From: Paenibacillus curdlanolyticus YK9
Lineage (GTDB): Bacteria > Bacillota > Bacilli > Paenibacillales > Paenibacillaceae
Assembly: GCF_000179615.1 (NCBI RefSeq)
Contig: NZ_AEDD01000003.1
Coordinates: 390,363-454,362 of the forward strand
Length of the DNA stretch: 64,000 bases
Reading direction: 5' to 3'
A model generated the notes under the pieces. The model searched no databases and was not told where the DNA came from. It saw only the letters and a list, made by a program, of their open reading frames with translations. Each line of letters begins with the position of its first letter. Positions within the stretch are counted from its first letter, which is position 1. The position numbers and the translations under genes were made by a program. Shown here one piece after another: positions 1 to 7,529 of this stretch.

Positions 1-267
1 CCATGGTCGAATCATGAGCAGCTTGATCGTACCCGTGGAAAATTCTCCAGCCACGCTGTCAGCAGACACGACGACGGTGAAAATAGTCACGATCATAAAA
101 CCAAGCACGGATGCGCTGAACAATGCATCCCACATCGATAGCATCTCTTGATCTACGTTAGAGAGGATAATCGAGAACAACAGCATAAGCACAAGAAGAA
201 TCGCAAGCATGATCCACGTACGCATACGCGAATAGATCTTCATGTTCTCGTTGCGGACCAAATCCAT
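1..267 (-). CDS. ABC-2 type transporter permease, N-terminal part (cut by window edge)
   Basis: The first 89 residues of a membrane permease are visible; the rest lies beyond base 1. After a short basic N-terminus (MDLVRNENMKIYSRMRTW) comes a hydrophobic helix, then a second helix and the motif EFSTGTIKLLMIRP, which is typical of ABC-2 permeases of the NatB/BcrB group. The ATG at 267 lies 4 bases after the stop of the ATPase gene. Its ribosome binding site (GGGAGGTGAG) sits inside the end of that gene, so the two are translated together as one exporter. The substrate is unknown; drug or antimicrobial-peptide efflux is common for this pairing. Confidence 0.85.
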   Translation of the reverse strand, partial: MDLVRNENMKIYSRMRTWIMLAILLVLMLLFSIILSNVDQEMLSMWDALFSASVLGFMIVTIFTVVVSADSVAGEFSTGTIKLLMIRPW

Positions 268-271
268 AAAA

Positions 272-1186
272 TTACCCAACCGTCTCACCTCCCGTGATCT
301 CAAGGAACTGTTCTTCCAGCGATTTGCTCAATACGCGGAAGCCGTATACCTTAATGCCGGAGGCAACAAGCTGCGAATTAATAGACGCTGCCGATTCCCG
401 ATCTACTTCCAGCTCAACACTCCCGTTCTCCACCTTCGTCCTGTGGTTGGACAGCAGCGTAGCCGCATCCTCCGGGCGATCGACCTCGAAGCGATACGTC
501 AATAGTGCGTCAGCTGCCGGACCGTCCTGCGAAATCACTCGCTGATCGATCAGCTTGCCGTTCTGGATAATTGCAACGCGATCGCACATCAGCTCCATCT
601 CGCTCAACAAGTGGCTGGAGACAAACACGGTAATGCCCTCTTCCTTGGCAAGCTTGCGCAAATAATCGCGCAGCTCGCGAATGCCGACAGGGTCCAAGCC
701 GTTCGTCGGTTCATCGAGAATGAGCAGCGACGGCTTGTGCATAATAGCCTGCGCAACGCCAAGGCGCTGGCGCATCCCGAGCGAGTAGGTTTTCACCTTG
801 TCATGAATCCGCGCTTGGAGCCCGACCAGCTTTACAACCTCGTCGATGCGCTGGCGCGTAATGCCTGGCACCATGCGTGCGAAGTGAAGCAAATTTTTGT
901 AGCCGGACAAAAACTTATACATTTCAGGGTTTTCGACGATTGCCCCAACCTGCCGAATTGCCTTCTCGTAGTCGCTTTGTATACTATGGCCTTTAATCAA
1001 AACTTCCCCGCCTGACAGCTTCATCAAGCCTACCATCATGCGAATGGTCGTCGTCTTGCCGGAACCGTTCGGGCCTAGAAAGCCATAAACTTCGCCAGGC
1101 TGCAGGTCAAGCGATAATTGATCAATAATAGTCCGATTGCCGATTCGTTTCGTAACGTTCGACAATTGGACAACCGGTGCACTCAT
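272..1186 (-). CDS. ABC transporter ATP-binding protein (BcrA/NatA type)
   Basis: A 304-aa nucleotide-binding subunit that should power the permease downstream. Visible motifs are Walker A GPNGSGKT (residues 38-45), signature SLGMRQ (about 135-140), Walker B LLILDEPTNGLD (about 154-165) and the H-loop SSHLLSE. The open frame extends 17 codons further upstream, but the ATG at 1186 is preceded by GGGAGGCAGCCCA and begins with the family-typical MSAPVVQLSNVTK. The roughly 90 residues after the ATPase core match the C-terminal extension usual in bacitracin-type exporters. The substrate cannot be read from the sequence. Confidence 0.92.
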   Translation of the reverse strand: MSAPVVQLSNVTKRIGNRTIIDQLSLDLQPGEVYGFLGPNGSGKTTTIRMMVGLMKLSGGEVLIKGHSIQSDYEKAIRQVGAIVENPEMYKFLSGYKNLLHFARMVPGITRQRIDEVVKLVGLQARIHDKVKTYSLGMRQRLGVAQAIMHKPSLLILDEPTNGLDPVGIRELRDYLRKLAKEEGITVFVSSHLLSEMELMCDRVAIIQNGKLIDQRVISQDGPAADALLTYRFEVDRPEDAATLLSNHRTKVENGSVELEVDRESAASINSQLVASGIKVYGFRVLSKSLEEQFLEITGGETVG

Positions 1187-1310
1187 TGGGCTGCCTCCCT
1201 CACTTTGTCTTCCAATTTTTATATTATACACGAACATGCACCGGGTAAGAAATCCGTTTAATAAAACTTAAGGTCCGCCGGCGCGCTTCCTGCAAGCGGC
1301 CGACGAACCT

Positions 1311-1649
1311 TTAATGAAAGACGGGCACTGAAGCTGCCGAATCTGCTCTCGTGAGATGATCCCACCGCGTAGTTCCAAGCGGCTCAATTACCGATGCAGC
1401 CGGGTGGCTCCGATCAGCAAGCGAAGCGGTTGAAGAGAATGGCAGGCTGCCTTGCTCAAGCCTTCTCGACCGCAGCGGCTGATGATCGGGAAGGTCGGCG
1501 GCGTGGCTCTGCTTGAGCTCGCAGGCTAAGCAGCAGCCTAATTGATGCACGACTCGAAAATACCCTGTACGGAACAGTACGTCTGCTTCTTTTTTCTCCA
1601 AAAGCTGCCCGCAGCAGACACAATAGAAACGATCATCATTTGATAACAT
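1311..1649 (-). CDS. Small cysteine-rich (zinc-ribbon-like) hypothetical protein
   Basis: I do not recognise this 112-aa protein. It opens with a possible metal site: Cys10, Cys12 and Cys13, then Cys39, Cys40 and Cys43, separated by a basic/aromatic stretch. This is compatible with a small zinc ribbon. The C-terminal half is low in secondary-structure signals and rich in Ser, Ala and Pro. An AAAGGAG site lies 12 bases before the ATG, which supports translation. A degenerate copy of the GATACA-N3-TGTATC palindrome lies about 35 bases upstream (1684-1698). The gene is monocistronic by position. Reality of the gene is likely but not certain. Confidence 0.55.
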   Translation of the reverse strand: MLSNDDRFYCVCCGQLLEKKEADVLFRTGYFRVVHQLGCCLACELKQSHAADLPDHQPLRSRRLEQGSLPFSSTASLADRSHPAASVIEPLGTTRWDHLTRADSAASVPVFH

Positions 1650-1683
1650 AGCCGTGCATCTCTCCTTTTAAGATAAACTGTTA

Positions 1684-1698
1684 TATACTATATGTATC
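1684..1698. promoter_or_regulatory. Degenerate copy of the GATACA-N3-TGTATC operator
   Basis: Read on the minus strand the site is GATACA-TAT-AGTATA, matching 10 of 12 arm positions of the perfect palindromes at 7537 and 35751. It lies 35 bases upstream of the start of the small cysteine-rich gene, in an AT-rich stretch that could hold its promoter. Function is inferred only from similarity and position. Confidence 0.4.
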
Positions 1699-1809
1699 AT
1701 AAATCGCATAAATGCTACATTACCTATCCTTTATGTTAAATTTATGACAAATATCGATTTCTGTCAAGAGATTTACCCGACTATTGTCGTTCTATCACCT
1801 TTGCTTCGA

Positions 1810-2295
1810 TTACTTAGCTTCCCACTGCCATAGCAGCGTCCACTTGCCGTCGACTTCTGCCGCATAACAATCCTGTACAAGCTGGAATGGGCCATATAAA
1901 CTATGAAACGTTTGCGTTACCGTTACTTTATAAACGTCATGCAGCGGATCTGAAGCTTGTGTAGGGCGGAAGCCATCAACCAGCTTCGGGCTTCCTACGG
2001 AAAATTCGAAGGTTTTGGCCTGAAAATCCTGCATGAGAATGTGGGCGCGCTGCTGGATATATTTGTCCTTCGTAAAATGCTCCTGCATCACCGGATGAAA
2101 CAGCTCCCATGAGCTGCCGAAATCGCCGCTCTGCTCCCGTTCATAAAACTGCTCCACGACCTCCGTCGCTTCCTTCCCTCCGCCTGACGGCGCAACGAGC
2201 CGCAGCCCCCCAACCGTCAGCCAGCCGACGAATACAACGACAGCCACCGACCCGATCAAACGAAGCCAAGGCTGCCTTCTCCGTCTTCGCCACAT
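1810..2295 (-). CDS. Membrane-anchored hypothetical protein, NTF2-like ectodomain
   Basis: A 161-aa protein with a very basic N-terminus (MWRRRRRQ), one hydrophobic helix (about residues 13-32) and an extracytoplasmic domain of about 120 residues. The helix lacks a lipobox, so it is probably a signal anchor. The ectodomain pattern (EVVEQFYEREQSGDF, WELFHPVMQEHF, then strands ending WTLLWQWEAK) resembles small NTF2/SnoaL-like or DUF4864-like folds. No catalytic residues can be assigned. The ATG at 2295 follows GGGGGAGAGCGG and is preferred over a longer frame starting at 2358. No operon partner is evident. Confidence 0.75.
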   Translation of the reverse strand: MWRRRRRQPWLRLIGSVAVVVFVGWLTVGGLRLVAPSGGGKEATEVVEQFYEREQSGDFGSSWELFHPVMQEHFTKDKYIQQRAHILMQDFQAKTFEFSVGSPKLVDGFRPTQASDPLHDVYKVTVTQTFHSLYGPFQLVQDCYAAEVDGKWTLLWQWEAK

Positions 2296-2385
2296 CCGCT
2301 CTCCCCCGTTCCAAAGGGCCAGCTTTCCTAAACATGGCTGCAGCCAGCCACTAGACATGCCCTCATAGTCTATCCTATGAGTGAT

Positions 2386-2799
2386 TTATCCGCTTATTCG
2401 CCAAAATATCGATTGCAGCTCCCGATCATCCGGATCAGCCGATCGAACAAGGTCCAGCATGGCGCCTGCGAGCGCCTGTTGAATAGCCGGATCGGGGTCG
2501 ATAGCGCAAGCATACATAAACATATTATCCTCTCGCTGCCGCATCGTAATTCGGCCAAGCAGCCCAAACTCCCACTCTCGAAAAGCAATGTGAAGATTCA
2601 CTTTATAGCTGCTATCCACCGGAAAGCGCAAATAGGTCATAAATCGAACGCCTGTCACGGAAAGCTGGGTCAGCAATACCGGCGTCCGTCGGCTAACAGC
2701 CGCACCTGATCTTCCCGTAACGATCGATAAGAATGTTGAAGAAGGCTGTCTCATATGCAGCCACACCTGACCGCTGCCCGGCAATTCGTTAAATTCCAT
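2386..2799 (-). CDS. PilZ-like domain protein (paralogue of the gene at 26731)
   Basis: A 137-aa protein with the strand pattern of a PilZ-like beta barrel: VLLTQLSVTGVRFMTYLRF, then VNLHIAF, FGLLGRITMRQ and MFMYACAI. The LSVTGVRF stretch corresponds to the D/N-x-S-x-x-G motif of c-di-GMP-binding PilZ proteins, but it lacks the acidic/Asn residue. No clear RxxxR motif precedes it, so ligand binding is doubtful. It follows the DUF1854 gene with a strong hairpin in between. The same sequence layout, with a shared L-R-F-P strand, is found in the 152-aa protein at the head of the EPS operon, suggesting a duplicated pair that brackets the locus. Confidence 0.65.
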   Translation of the reverse strand: MEFNELPGSGQVWLHMRQPSSTFLSIVTGRSGAAVSRRTPVLLTQLSVTGVRFMTYLRFPVDSSYKVNLHIAFREWEFGLLGRITMRQREDNMFMYACAIDPDPAIQQALAGAMLDLVRSADPDDRELQSIFWRISG

Positions 2800-2830
2800 C
2801 TTCTCTCTCCTTCTGCCGCATGGCGAATAA

Positions 2831-2871
2831 GCGGAAGAAGAGGGCAGCCGATGGCTACCCTCTTCTTCCGC
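2831..2871 (-). terminator. Strong hairpin ending the RiPP-like operon
   Basis: The arms GCGGAAGAAGAGGG and CCCTCTTCTTCCGC are perfect complements, with further pairing (AGCC/GGCT) around a small loop. The hairpin starts directly at the stop codon of the DUF1854 gene. It lacks a long T tract, so it may be a partial terminator or an mRNA-stabilising 3-prime hairpin. Confidence 0.7.
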
Positions 2872-3372
2872 TCATTGAAATTTAATAGAGCCCCACTGCT
2901 TCAAGCTATGCGCGTCCAACGACTCATTCTTGCTAAACTCGAAGCGCCTGCCATCTTGATCTGTCACGATCCAGCGCGCTGGCGTTATCTGGCGAATCGT
3001 CTCATGCAGGTTCATCATCATAAGCCTTGTCGCTCCATAATCCGTGTCCACTGACCACGACCAGTAAGCGCCGCGTTTCTTGATCGATGCAATCCGCGTT
3101 ATGCGAGGAATCATATAGCGTTCTCGCAGCGCTTCCTCAACGACGAGGCGGCTCTCTTCCGATAGCTGCGATAAGCAGTCTATCGTGTACAACTCGGCCC
3201 CGCTTTCCGATTTGACGCTAATGTGCTTGTCTGGAATCGTATAAGGAAAACAACGTACGATCGAGATTTTACTATAGACTTCGTGATCGATCTCCATGGA
3301 TATGCTTCCTGCCTGGGAGCGAAAAATGCGAACAACTGGCTTCGAACGATTCAAATAGACGAGCTTGCTCAT
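2872..3372 (-). CDS. DUF1854 family protein (exporter-associated)
   Basis: This 166-aa soluble protein resembles the DUF1854 family: an N-terminal basic segment, a central run with GAELYTIDCLSQLSEESR, a helix VVEEALRERYMIPRI, then WSWSVDTDYG and a C-terminal RWIVTDQDGRRF strand. DUF1854 proteins are known mainly as neighbours of ABC exporters, including those annotated with cyanophycin metabolism; their biochemical role is unknown. Here the start codon lies one base after the stop of the ABC exporter, so the two are surely co-translated. I infer an accessory role in export of the peptide encoded at 7269-7508. Confidence 0.75.
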   Translation of the reverse strand: MSKLVYLNRSKPVVRIFRSQAGSISMEIDHEVYSKISIVRCFPYTIPDKHISVKSESGAELYTIDCLSQLSEESRLVVEEALRERYMIPRITRIASIKKRGAYWSWSVDTDYGATRLMMMNLHETIRQITPARWIVTDQDGRRFEFSKNESLDAHSLKQWGSIKFQ

Positions 3373-3373
3373 T

Positions 3374-5653
3374 CTAACCTACCTCCGATGGCGCCGTATG
3401 CGTTAATTGCTTCTGTGCTTCGACCAACCGGTAATAGGTGCCGCGACGAGCATACAGCTCATCATGCGGACCAACCTCGGCAATATGGCCCTGCTCGAGT
3501 ACGACCAGTCGATCGGCCCCTCTAAGCGTAGACAAGCGATGCGCAATCGCGATCGTTGTCCGTCCTTGCACGAGCCGTGCCAGCGCTTCTTGAATCTCGC
3601 GCTCCGTCTCCGTGTCGACGGAGGCAGTCGCCTCGTCGAGGATGAGCAGCCTCGGATTGCGCAGCACCGCACGGGCGATCGCAATCCGCTGCTTCTCGCC
3701 GCCGGACAGGCGATGCCCTCGCTCGCCTACCTGCGTATCATAACCCTCCGGAAGGCGGGTAATGAACGCATGCGCGTTGGCGACGCGGGCAGCCTCCATA
3801 ATTTGCTCCGGCGTGGCGTCGGCTGCTCCGTAAGCGATATTTTGGGCAATCGAGCCGTCGAAGAGGAACGTCTCCTGCAGCACGACGCCAATGTGGCTGC
3901 GCAAGCTGTCCTGCCTCACATTCCGCAAATCGCAGCCATCCAGCATGATGCGTCCTTGCTCCGGATCATAAAACCGGCAGATGAGGTTAATCAGCGTCGA
4001 CTTGCCTGCGCCGGATGGTCCGACGAGGCCGATCATCTCGCCAGCGCGAATGGTCAGATCGATGCCGCGCAGCACTCGGCGATCCTGCTCATAGCCGAAC
4101 TGCACATTTTCCAGCCGAATTTCGCCCTGTACCTCCTCCATCGCTATAGCATCCGGACGATCCGGCACGTCGATGGGCGCATCCATAATTTCAAACACGC
4201 GCTCGCCTGATCCGAGCACGCGGTTTATCGTGCCGAGCGAAGAACCGAAGCCCTGCACAGGCCCGAGAAACATAATGATATAAGTCGTATAAGCGGTAAG
4301 CGTTCCGACCGTCATATGCCCATCCAGCACAGCTCGGCCGCCCGCATACCAGACGATGATGCCGAACAAGGCGATAACCAGCGAGAATACGGGCGAAACG
4401 CTCATCCATAGATTGTTCATGGACACCATCCGCGCCACGAGGTTCTCATTCGCCCGATCGAAGCGATCGCGTTCCGCATGCTCCTGCGCGAAAGCCTTGA
4501 TCACTCGAATGCCCTGCAGCGCTTCGCCAATCACGTTTTGAACGGCGGTTACCGCCTGCCATTGCGAGTACCAGAGGGAATTCAGCTTTGGCCACAGCCA
4601 GAAGAACATGCCGGCTGCGACAGGAAGCGGGATCAGAATCATCAGCGTGATTTGCCAATTCAACGCGAACAGCAGCCCGAGGATGCCCGTCGCCAGCACC
4701 AGTTGCATCGCGATTTGGATCATGCCGGATGTCAGGAAGTTTTTCAGTTCCTCGGTATCCCCTTGAATCCGTCCAATGAACTGCGACACTTGCCGCCGAT
4801 CAAAAAAACGCATCGACAGCTTCATCAGCGAATCGAACATATCCCTTCGTATATCGCCCATTAGCTTGCCGCCGATGCGAACGCCCAAGTAGTTGTTGAT
4901 CACTTGAATGCCCGTGCTGAGCACATGCGCGACCGCCAAACCTACCGTCAACCAAATGATTGCAGAGCGGCTCCCTTCATCAGGAGACGTCACTGCATCA
5001 ATTATGAGTTTGATGAGATACGCCGGAATGAGCTCGATTGTGATCGCGATCAAAACGAGCGCGCCGCTGTACATCATCGGCTTCCGATAGGGCCGGCAGT
5101 ATGCGATAATGCGCCGCATCATCGCGAACTTGCTGCTGCAGCGCATGCACTTTCGCCTGCCGGGTAGCGCCCGTTTGCCGCAGCTAGCGCAAACGGACTT
5201 GCCCTCATGGTCTTGAGCTTGGCCGTGAGCGTGCCCAGCTGAGGACGCGCCATGGCGCGTCTCCGTCTCGCCTTCGCCCTCCGCCTCGGCTTCGATCCAT
5301 GCCTGTATCGCCGGCAGCGCCTGGCGGAACGCTTCGATATAGGGGAGCGTAAACCGAGCAACCTCTCGCTCCCCTTCCTGCGTCTGAAACACCAGCGCGG
5401 CGCCTCCGACCGCTTCCCTAATCGCCACGCCGCGTATCGTCGGCTTCGCAATCATTTGATACAATGCCCGCTGCTGGCCGATCACGAATAAGCCATCCTG
5501 CGTGAACACAACCTCGCAGCTTTCAAACCGCATCCGTTCATTCAAATCAGCCTTCAAGCGCAGCCAGCTGCTCTTCAGCACCTGTGCCAAATACTGGTCG
5601 CCCGCTTGCTGCTCCGACCGCTTCCCAATGCGCGCGTTTCTTGTGCTACGCAT
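3374..5653 (-). CDS. ABC exporter (membrane + ATPase) with N-terminal zinc ribbon
   Basis: A 759-aa type IV (B-type) exporter half. Residues 1-120 form an extra N-terminal domain of DUF1854-partner type. An acidic linker (EAEAEGEGETE) follows, then a zinc ribbon with Cys155, Cys158, Cys169 and Cys172. Six membrane helices span about 190-465. The ATPase has Walker A GPSGAGKST (545-553), signature LSGGE (649-653) and Walker B LLILDEATASVD. There is no C39 peptidase domain, so it cannot cut a leader itself. The start overlaps the S26 peptidase gene by 8 bases. Context suggests it exports the processed product of the precursor at 7269-7508; lipid or drug export is the alternative. Confidence 0.85.
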   Translation of the reverse strand: MRSTRNARIGKRSEQQAGDQYLAQVLKSSWLRLKADLNERMRFESCEVVFTQDGLFVIGQQRALYQMIAKPTIRGVAIREAVGGAALVFQTQEGEREVARFTLPYIEAFRQALPAIQAWIEAEAEGEGETETRHGASSAGHAHGQAQDHEGKSVCASCGKRALPGRRKCMRCSSKFAMMRRIIAYCRPYRKPMMYSGALVLIAITIELIPAYLIKLIIDAVTSPDEGSRSAIIWLTVGLAVAHVLSTGIQVINNYLGVRIGGKLMGDIRRDMFDSLMKLSMRFFDRRQVSQFIGRIQGDTEELKNFLTSGMIQIAMQLVLATGILGLLFALNWQITLMILIPLPVAAGMFFWLWPKLNSLWYSQWQAVTAVQNVIGEALQGIRVIKAFAQEHAERDRFDRANENLVARMVSMNNLWMSVSPVFSLVIALFGIIVWYAGGRAVLDGHMTVGTLTAYTTYIIMFLGPVQGFGSSLGTINRVLGSGERVFEIMDAPIDVPDRPDAIAMEEVQGEIRLENVQFGYEQDRRVLRGIDLTIRAGEMIGLVGPSGAGKSTLINLICRFYDPEQGRIMLDGCDLRNVRQDSLRSHIGVVLQETFLFDGSIAQNIAYGAADATPEQIMEAARVANAHAFITRLPEGYDTQVGERGHRLSGGEKQRIAIARAVLRNPRLLILDEATASVDTETEREIQEALARLVQGRTTIAIAHRLSTLRGADRLVVLEQGHIAEVGPHDELYARRGTYYRLVEAQKQLTHTAPSEVG

Positions 5654-6089
5654 GCCCCCACCTGCTTCGTATATACCGATTCATCAAGCCGGGCCACTTG
5701 GGCATATGCATGGCAAGCCAGCTGAAAATCCGAAACTTCCAATGATCCGGAGTCAGCCACACGCCATTGCGATTCACCCGGACGAAACGGCCGATAATGC
5801 GTTTGTAAGGCACGGGGTCGTCGTTAGCATAGCTTGTATCGCCTTTGAAAATATACTGCGTCTCGCCATCCTTCGTCACAATCGCCCGCAAGCGATGCGC
5901 AACCATCAATTCCTGCTGGGTAATGAACAAGCATACATCCCCAATACGAAGCTCTTCTGAAGAGACTTTCACGAACGTACTTACATTCCCTTGCTGGATT
6001 AAGGGATACATGCTTATTCCGAAGGACGGAAGCTCAATTCGACCGCGTTGATCGATCCAGCCCGCCACGAGCGGAGCGATATCATGCAT
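5646..6089 (-). CDS. S24/S26 family peptidase (SipW/ER-type signal-peptidase-like)
   Basis: A 147-aa serine peptidase-like protein. The motif PSFGISMYPLI places the nucleophile at Ser26. The base position reads LMVAHRLRA, that is His65 rather than Lys, as in SipW and ER-type signal peptidases. GDVCLF and KGDTSYANDDPVP match the later conserved boxes. It lacks the usual N-terminal membrane anchor; only the C-terminal IFSWLAMHMPKW segment is moderately hydrophobic. It overlaps the PqqD-like gene by 8 bases and the exporter by 8 bases. In a RiPP-like operon without a lasso B2 protease it is the best candidate for leader removal, which is inference. Confidence 0.8.
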   Translation of the reverse strand: MHDIAPLVAGWIDQRGRIELPSFGISMYPLIQQGNVSTFVKVSSEELRIGDVCLFITQQELMVAHRLRAIVTKDGETQYIFKGDTSYANDDPVPYKRIIGRFVRVNRNGVWLTPDHWKFRIFSWLAMHMPKWPGLMNRYIRSRWGHA

Positions 6090-6360
6090 ATTGCAACAGT
6101 CCTACCCCAATGAGCTCCGTTACGAACAAATGGATGTCCTGCTCGACCATCGTTCGGTCAACCCCGTATTCCGCTACGATTTGATCGGTCAGCTCTGGAA
6201 TGGTCGGATATTTCTCCAGCAACGTCCAGATGCTGCCGCCGAGCTCGTTCAGCTTCGTAATGGAATGCGTCTCGATATTAAGCAGAACCCATTCTCCGTC
6301 GAGCTCCGCTGTCTCGATGTTTTCTTGGCGCTTTAAGGTTTGGTGCTGAAGCTTCGTCAT
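6082..6360 (-). CDS. PqqD-like RiPP recognition element protein
   Basis: A 92-aa PqqD-family protein. The N-terminal strands read GEWVLLNIETHSITKLNELGGSIWTLL, the usual layout in which a beta sheet is followed by the helix that binds the leader. A winged-helix part follows (ELTDQIVAEYGVDRTMVEQDIHLFVTELIGVGLL). Such proteins bind leader peptides of PQQ, lasso and other RiPP precursors and hand them to modifying enzymes. In paeninodin-type lasso clusters the equivalent is B1. The start overlaps the stop of the kinase gene by 4 bases (ATGA). The likely partner is the YxxP leader of the precursor encoded 900 bases upstream. Confidence 0.85.
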   Translation of the reverse strand: MTKLQHQTLKRQENIETAELDGEWVLLNIETHSITKLNELGGSIWTLLEKYPTIPELTDQIVAEYGVDRTMVEQDIHLFVTELIGVGLLQYA

Positions 6361-7145
6361 GAGATTTGCCCCCAGAAGGTATCATTTTTTTGAAAATGCA
6401 ATTGAAATGCCGGCACGCGTTCAGCCACTTGCTTGCACAACGCAATCAGCTTCGCCGTCTCCAGTCGGCTATGCTTCCAATAAAACACTTTATCCATCAG
6501 CAGCACGAGCGTATCAACCTTGCTGATGCCCACACGAAACACCTGCTCCGACTGATTCAGAAAATGAATGCCGCCGAGCGGACTCGCAAGCACCTCGCAG
6601 GGCTCCTCCAGATCGCTTCGCAGCGGCGAGTCATGCACGGTGACCGAACCATCCTCCTCGAAAAGCAGCAGCGTCGCTTCATCCGACAGTACGGGTCTTG
6701 GGATAGACAATTCAGCTACCGTCGACTTCCCGGCTCCGGAATGCCCGGCGAACAACCATGCTTTGCCATGCTCTACGATGCAGGAGGAATGGATGAGCAG
6801 CCCCTTGCGGCGATGTACGAGCCATGCGCTGTACCAATTGATAATGCCATGCTTGAATGCCAACTGATCAAAAACATGCAAAACCGCTACGCTATAATCA
6901 TGCTTCGCGCACAGCTTATAATCGTTCCTCGTGTAAATAATCGCTTCCTCGGTCTCTTCGATTACCGTCGGGCCATCGTCATACATCGCACCGTAGAAAT
7001 CGTGGACCGTAATTTCCAAATCGCATTTCGTCTCTGGCGCTAATTCGACCCTGCGGAACCGCTTCTCCACCCATTCATGCAAATGCGAAGTCTGCAGGTT
7101 AAAGCCTATCGTGTGATCCGCTACTTTCACTGTTAAACGATACAT
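6357..7145 (-). CDS. HPr kinase-like peptide kinase (paeninodin PadeK type)
   Basis: A 262-aa protein with the HprK/P-type P-loop GHSGAGKST (134-142), preceded by LLIHSSCIVEHGKAWLFA. It is followed by LSDEATLLL (Asp155, Glu156) and HDSPLRSDLEEP, the equivalents of the Mg-binding and signature regions. Full HPr kinases are about 310 aa; this short form matches the kinases of lasso peptide clusters such as paeninodin, which phosphorylate a Ser near the peptide C-terminus, and those of exosortase/EPS loci. The ribosome binding site is GAGGTTACGAA. It is the first enzyme gene after the precursor, with a hairpin between them, and is coupled to the PqqD-like gene. The substrate is inferred. Confidence 0.85.
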   Translation of the reverse strand: MYRLTVKVADHTIGFNLQTSHLHEWVEKRFRRVELAPETKCDLEITVHDFYGAMYDDGPTVIEETEEAIIYTRNDYKLCAKHDYSVAVLHVFDQLAFKHGIINWYSAWLVHRRKGLLIHSSCIVEHGKAWLFAGHSGAGKSTVAELSIPRPVLSDEATLLLFEEDGSVTVHDSPLRSDLEEPCEVLASPLGGIHFLNQSEQVFRVGISKVDTLVLLMDKVFYWKHSRLETAKLIALCKQVAERVPAFQLHFQKNDTFWGQIS

Positions 7146-7220
7146 TTCGTAACCTCGCTTATTTGTCGATTCCTACCGTTTTATTTGCGTGAATATTTCG
7201 TCTTTTATTGTTAAATAGCA

Positions 7221-7245
7221 AAAGCGGACTTATGCAGTCCGCTTT
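7221..7245 (-). terminator. Attenuating hairpin between precursor and kinase genes
   Basis: Arms AAAGCGGACT and AGTCCGCTTT are perfect complements around a 5-base loop, followed on the minus strand by TTTTGC. The T tract is short, so I read it as a leaky terminator. It would make precursor mRNA more abundant than mRNA for the enzymes, as is common in peptide operons. Confidence 0.75.
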
Positions 7246-7268
7246 GCCGATGCATTGCCTGATGCTGC

Positions 7269-7508
7269 TTAGTGACCGTGACCGTTGCCTCCGCCACCGC
7301 CTGGACCGCCGCCCCCAGGGCCTGGGAATGAAGGACCAGAAGGACCGTGAGGACCGCCGCCATGTCCGGGCTTATGGAACACCCAGCAAATCAACGGCTT
7401 GAAATCCCAGCATTCGCACCATTTGTAGAACCAGCTGTTGCTGATGTTCGTCGTGCCGAATTCGACCGACTGGTGCATCAGCATTCTCGGAGCTACATAG
7501 CTCTTCAT
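7269..7508 (-). CDS. RiPP-like precursor peptide with lasso-type leader and Gly/His-rich tail
   Basis: A 79-aa peptide in three parts. The leader (1-20) is MKSYVAPRMLMHQSVEFGTT, with the Y-x-x-P...F-x-T layout that lasso RREs recognise. The middle (21-47) is aromatic, with Trp26, Trp30, Trp34 and Trp42 and Cys31, Cys33 and Cys41. The tail (48-79) has 18 Gly in 32 residues, with Pro and His and ending GHGH. Ser57 and Ser60 are possible phosphorylation sites. A GAGGTGG ribosome binding site precedes the ATG, and a strong operator-bearing promoter lies upstream. A normal lasso core (Gly1, acid at 7-9) is not evident after the leader. The leader call is by eye; the mature product is unknown. Confidence 0.75.
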   Translation of the reverse strand: MKSYVAPRMLMHQSVEFGTTNISNSWFYKWCECWDFKPLICWVFHKPGHGGGPHGPSGPSFPGPGGGGPGGGGGNGHGH

Positions 7509-7529
7509 AGAACCACCTCGCTTTCTTTT

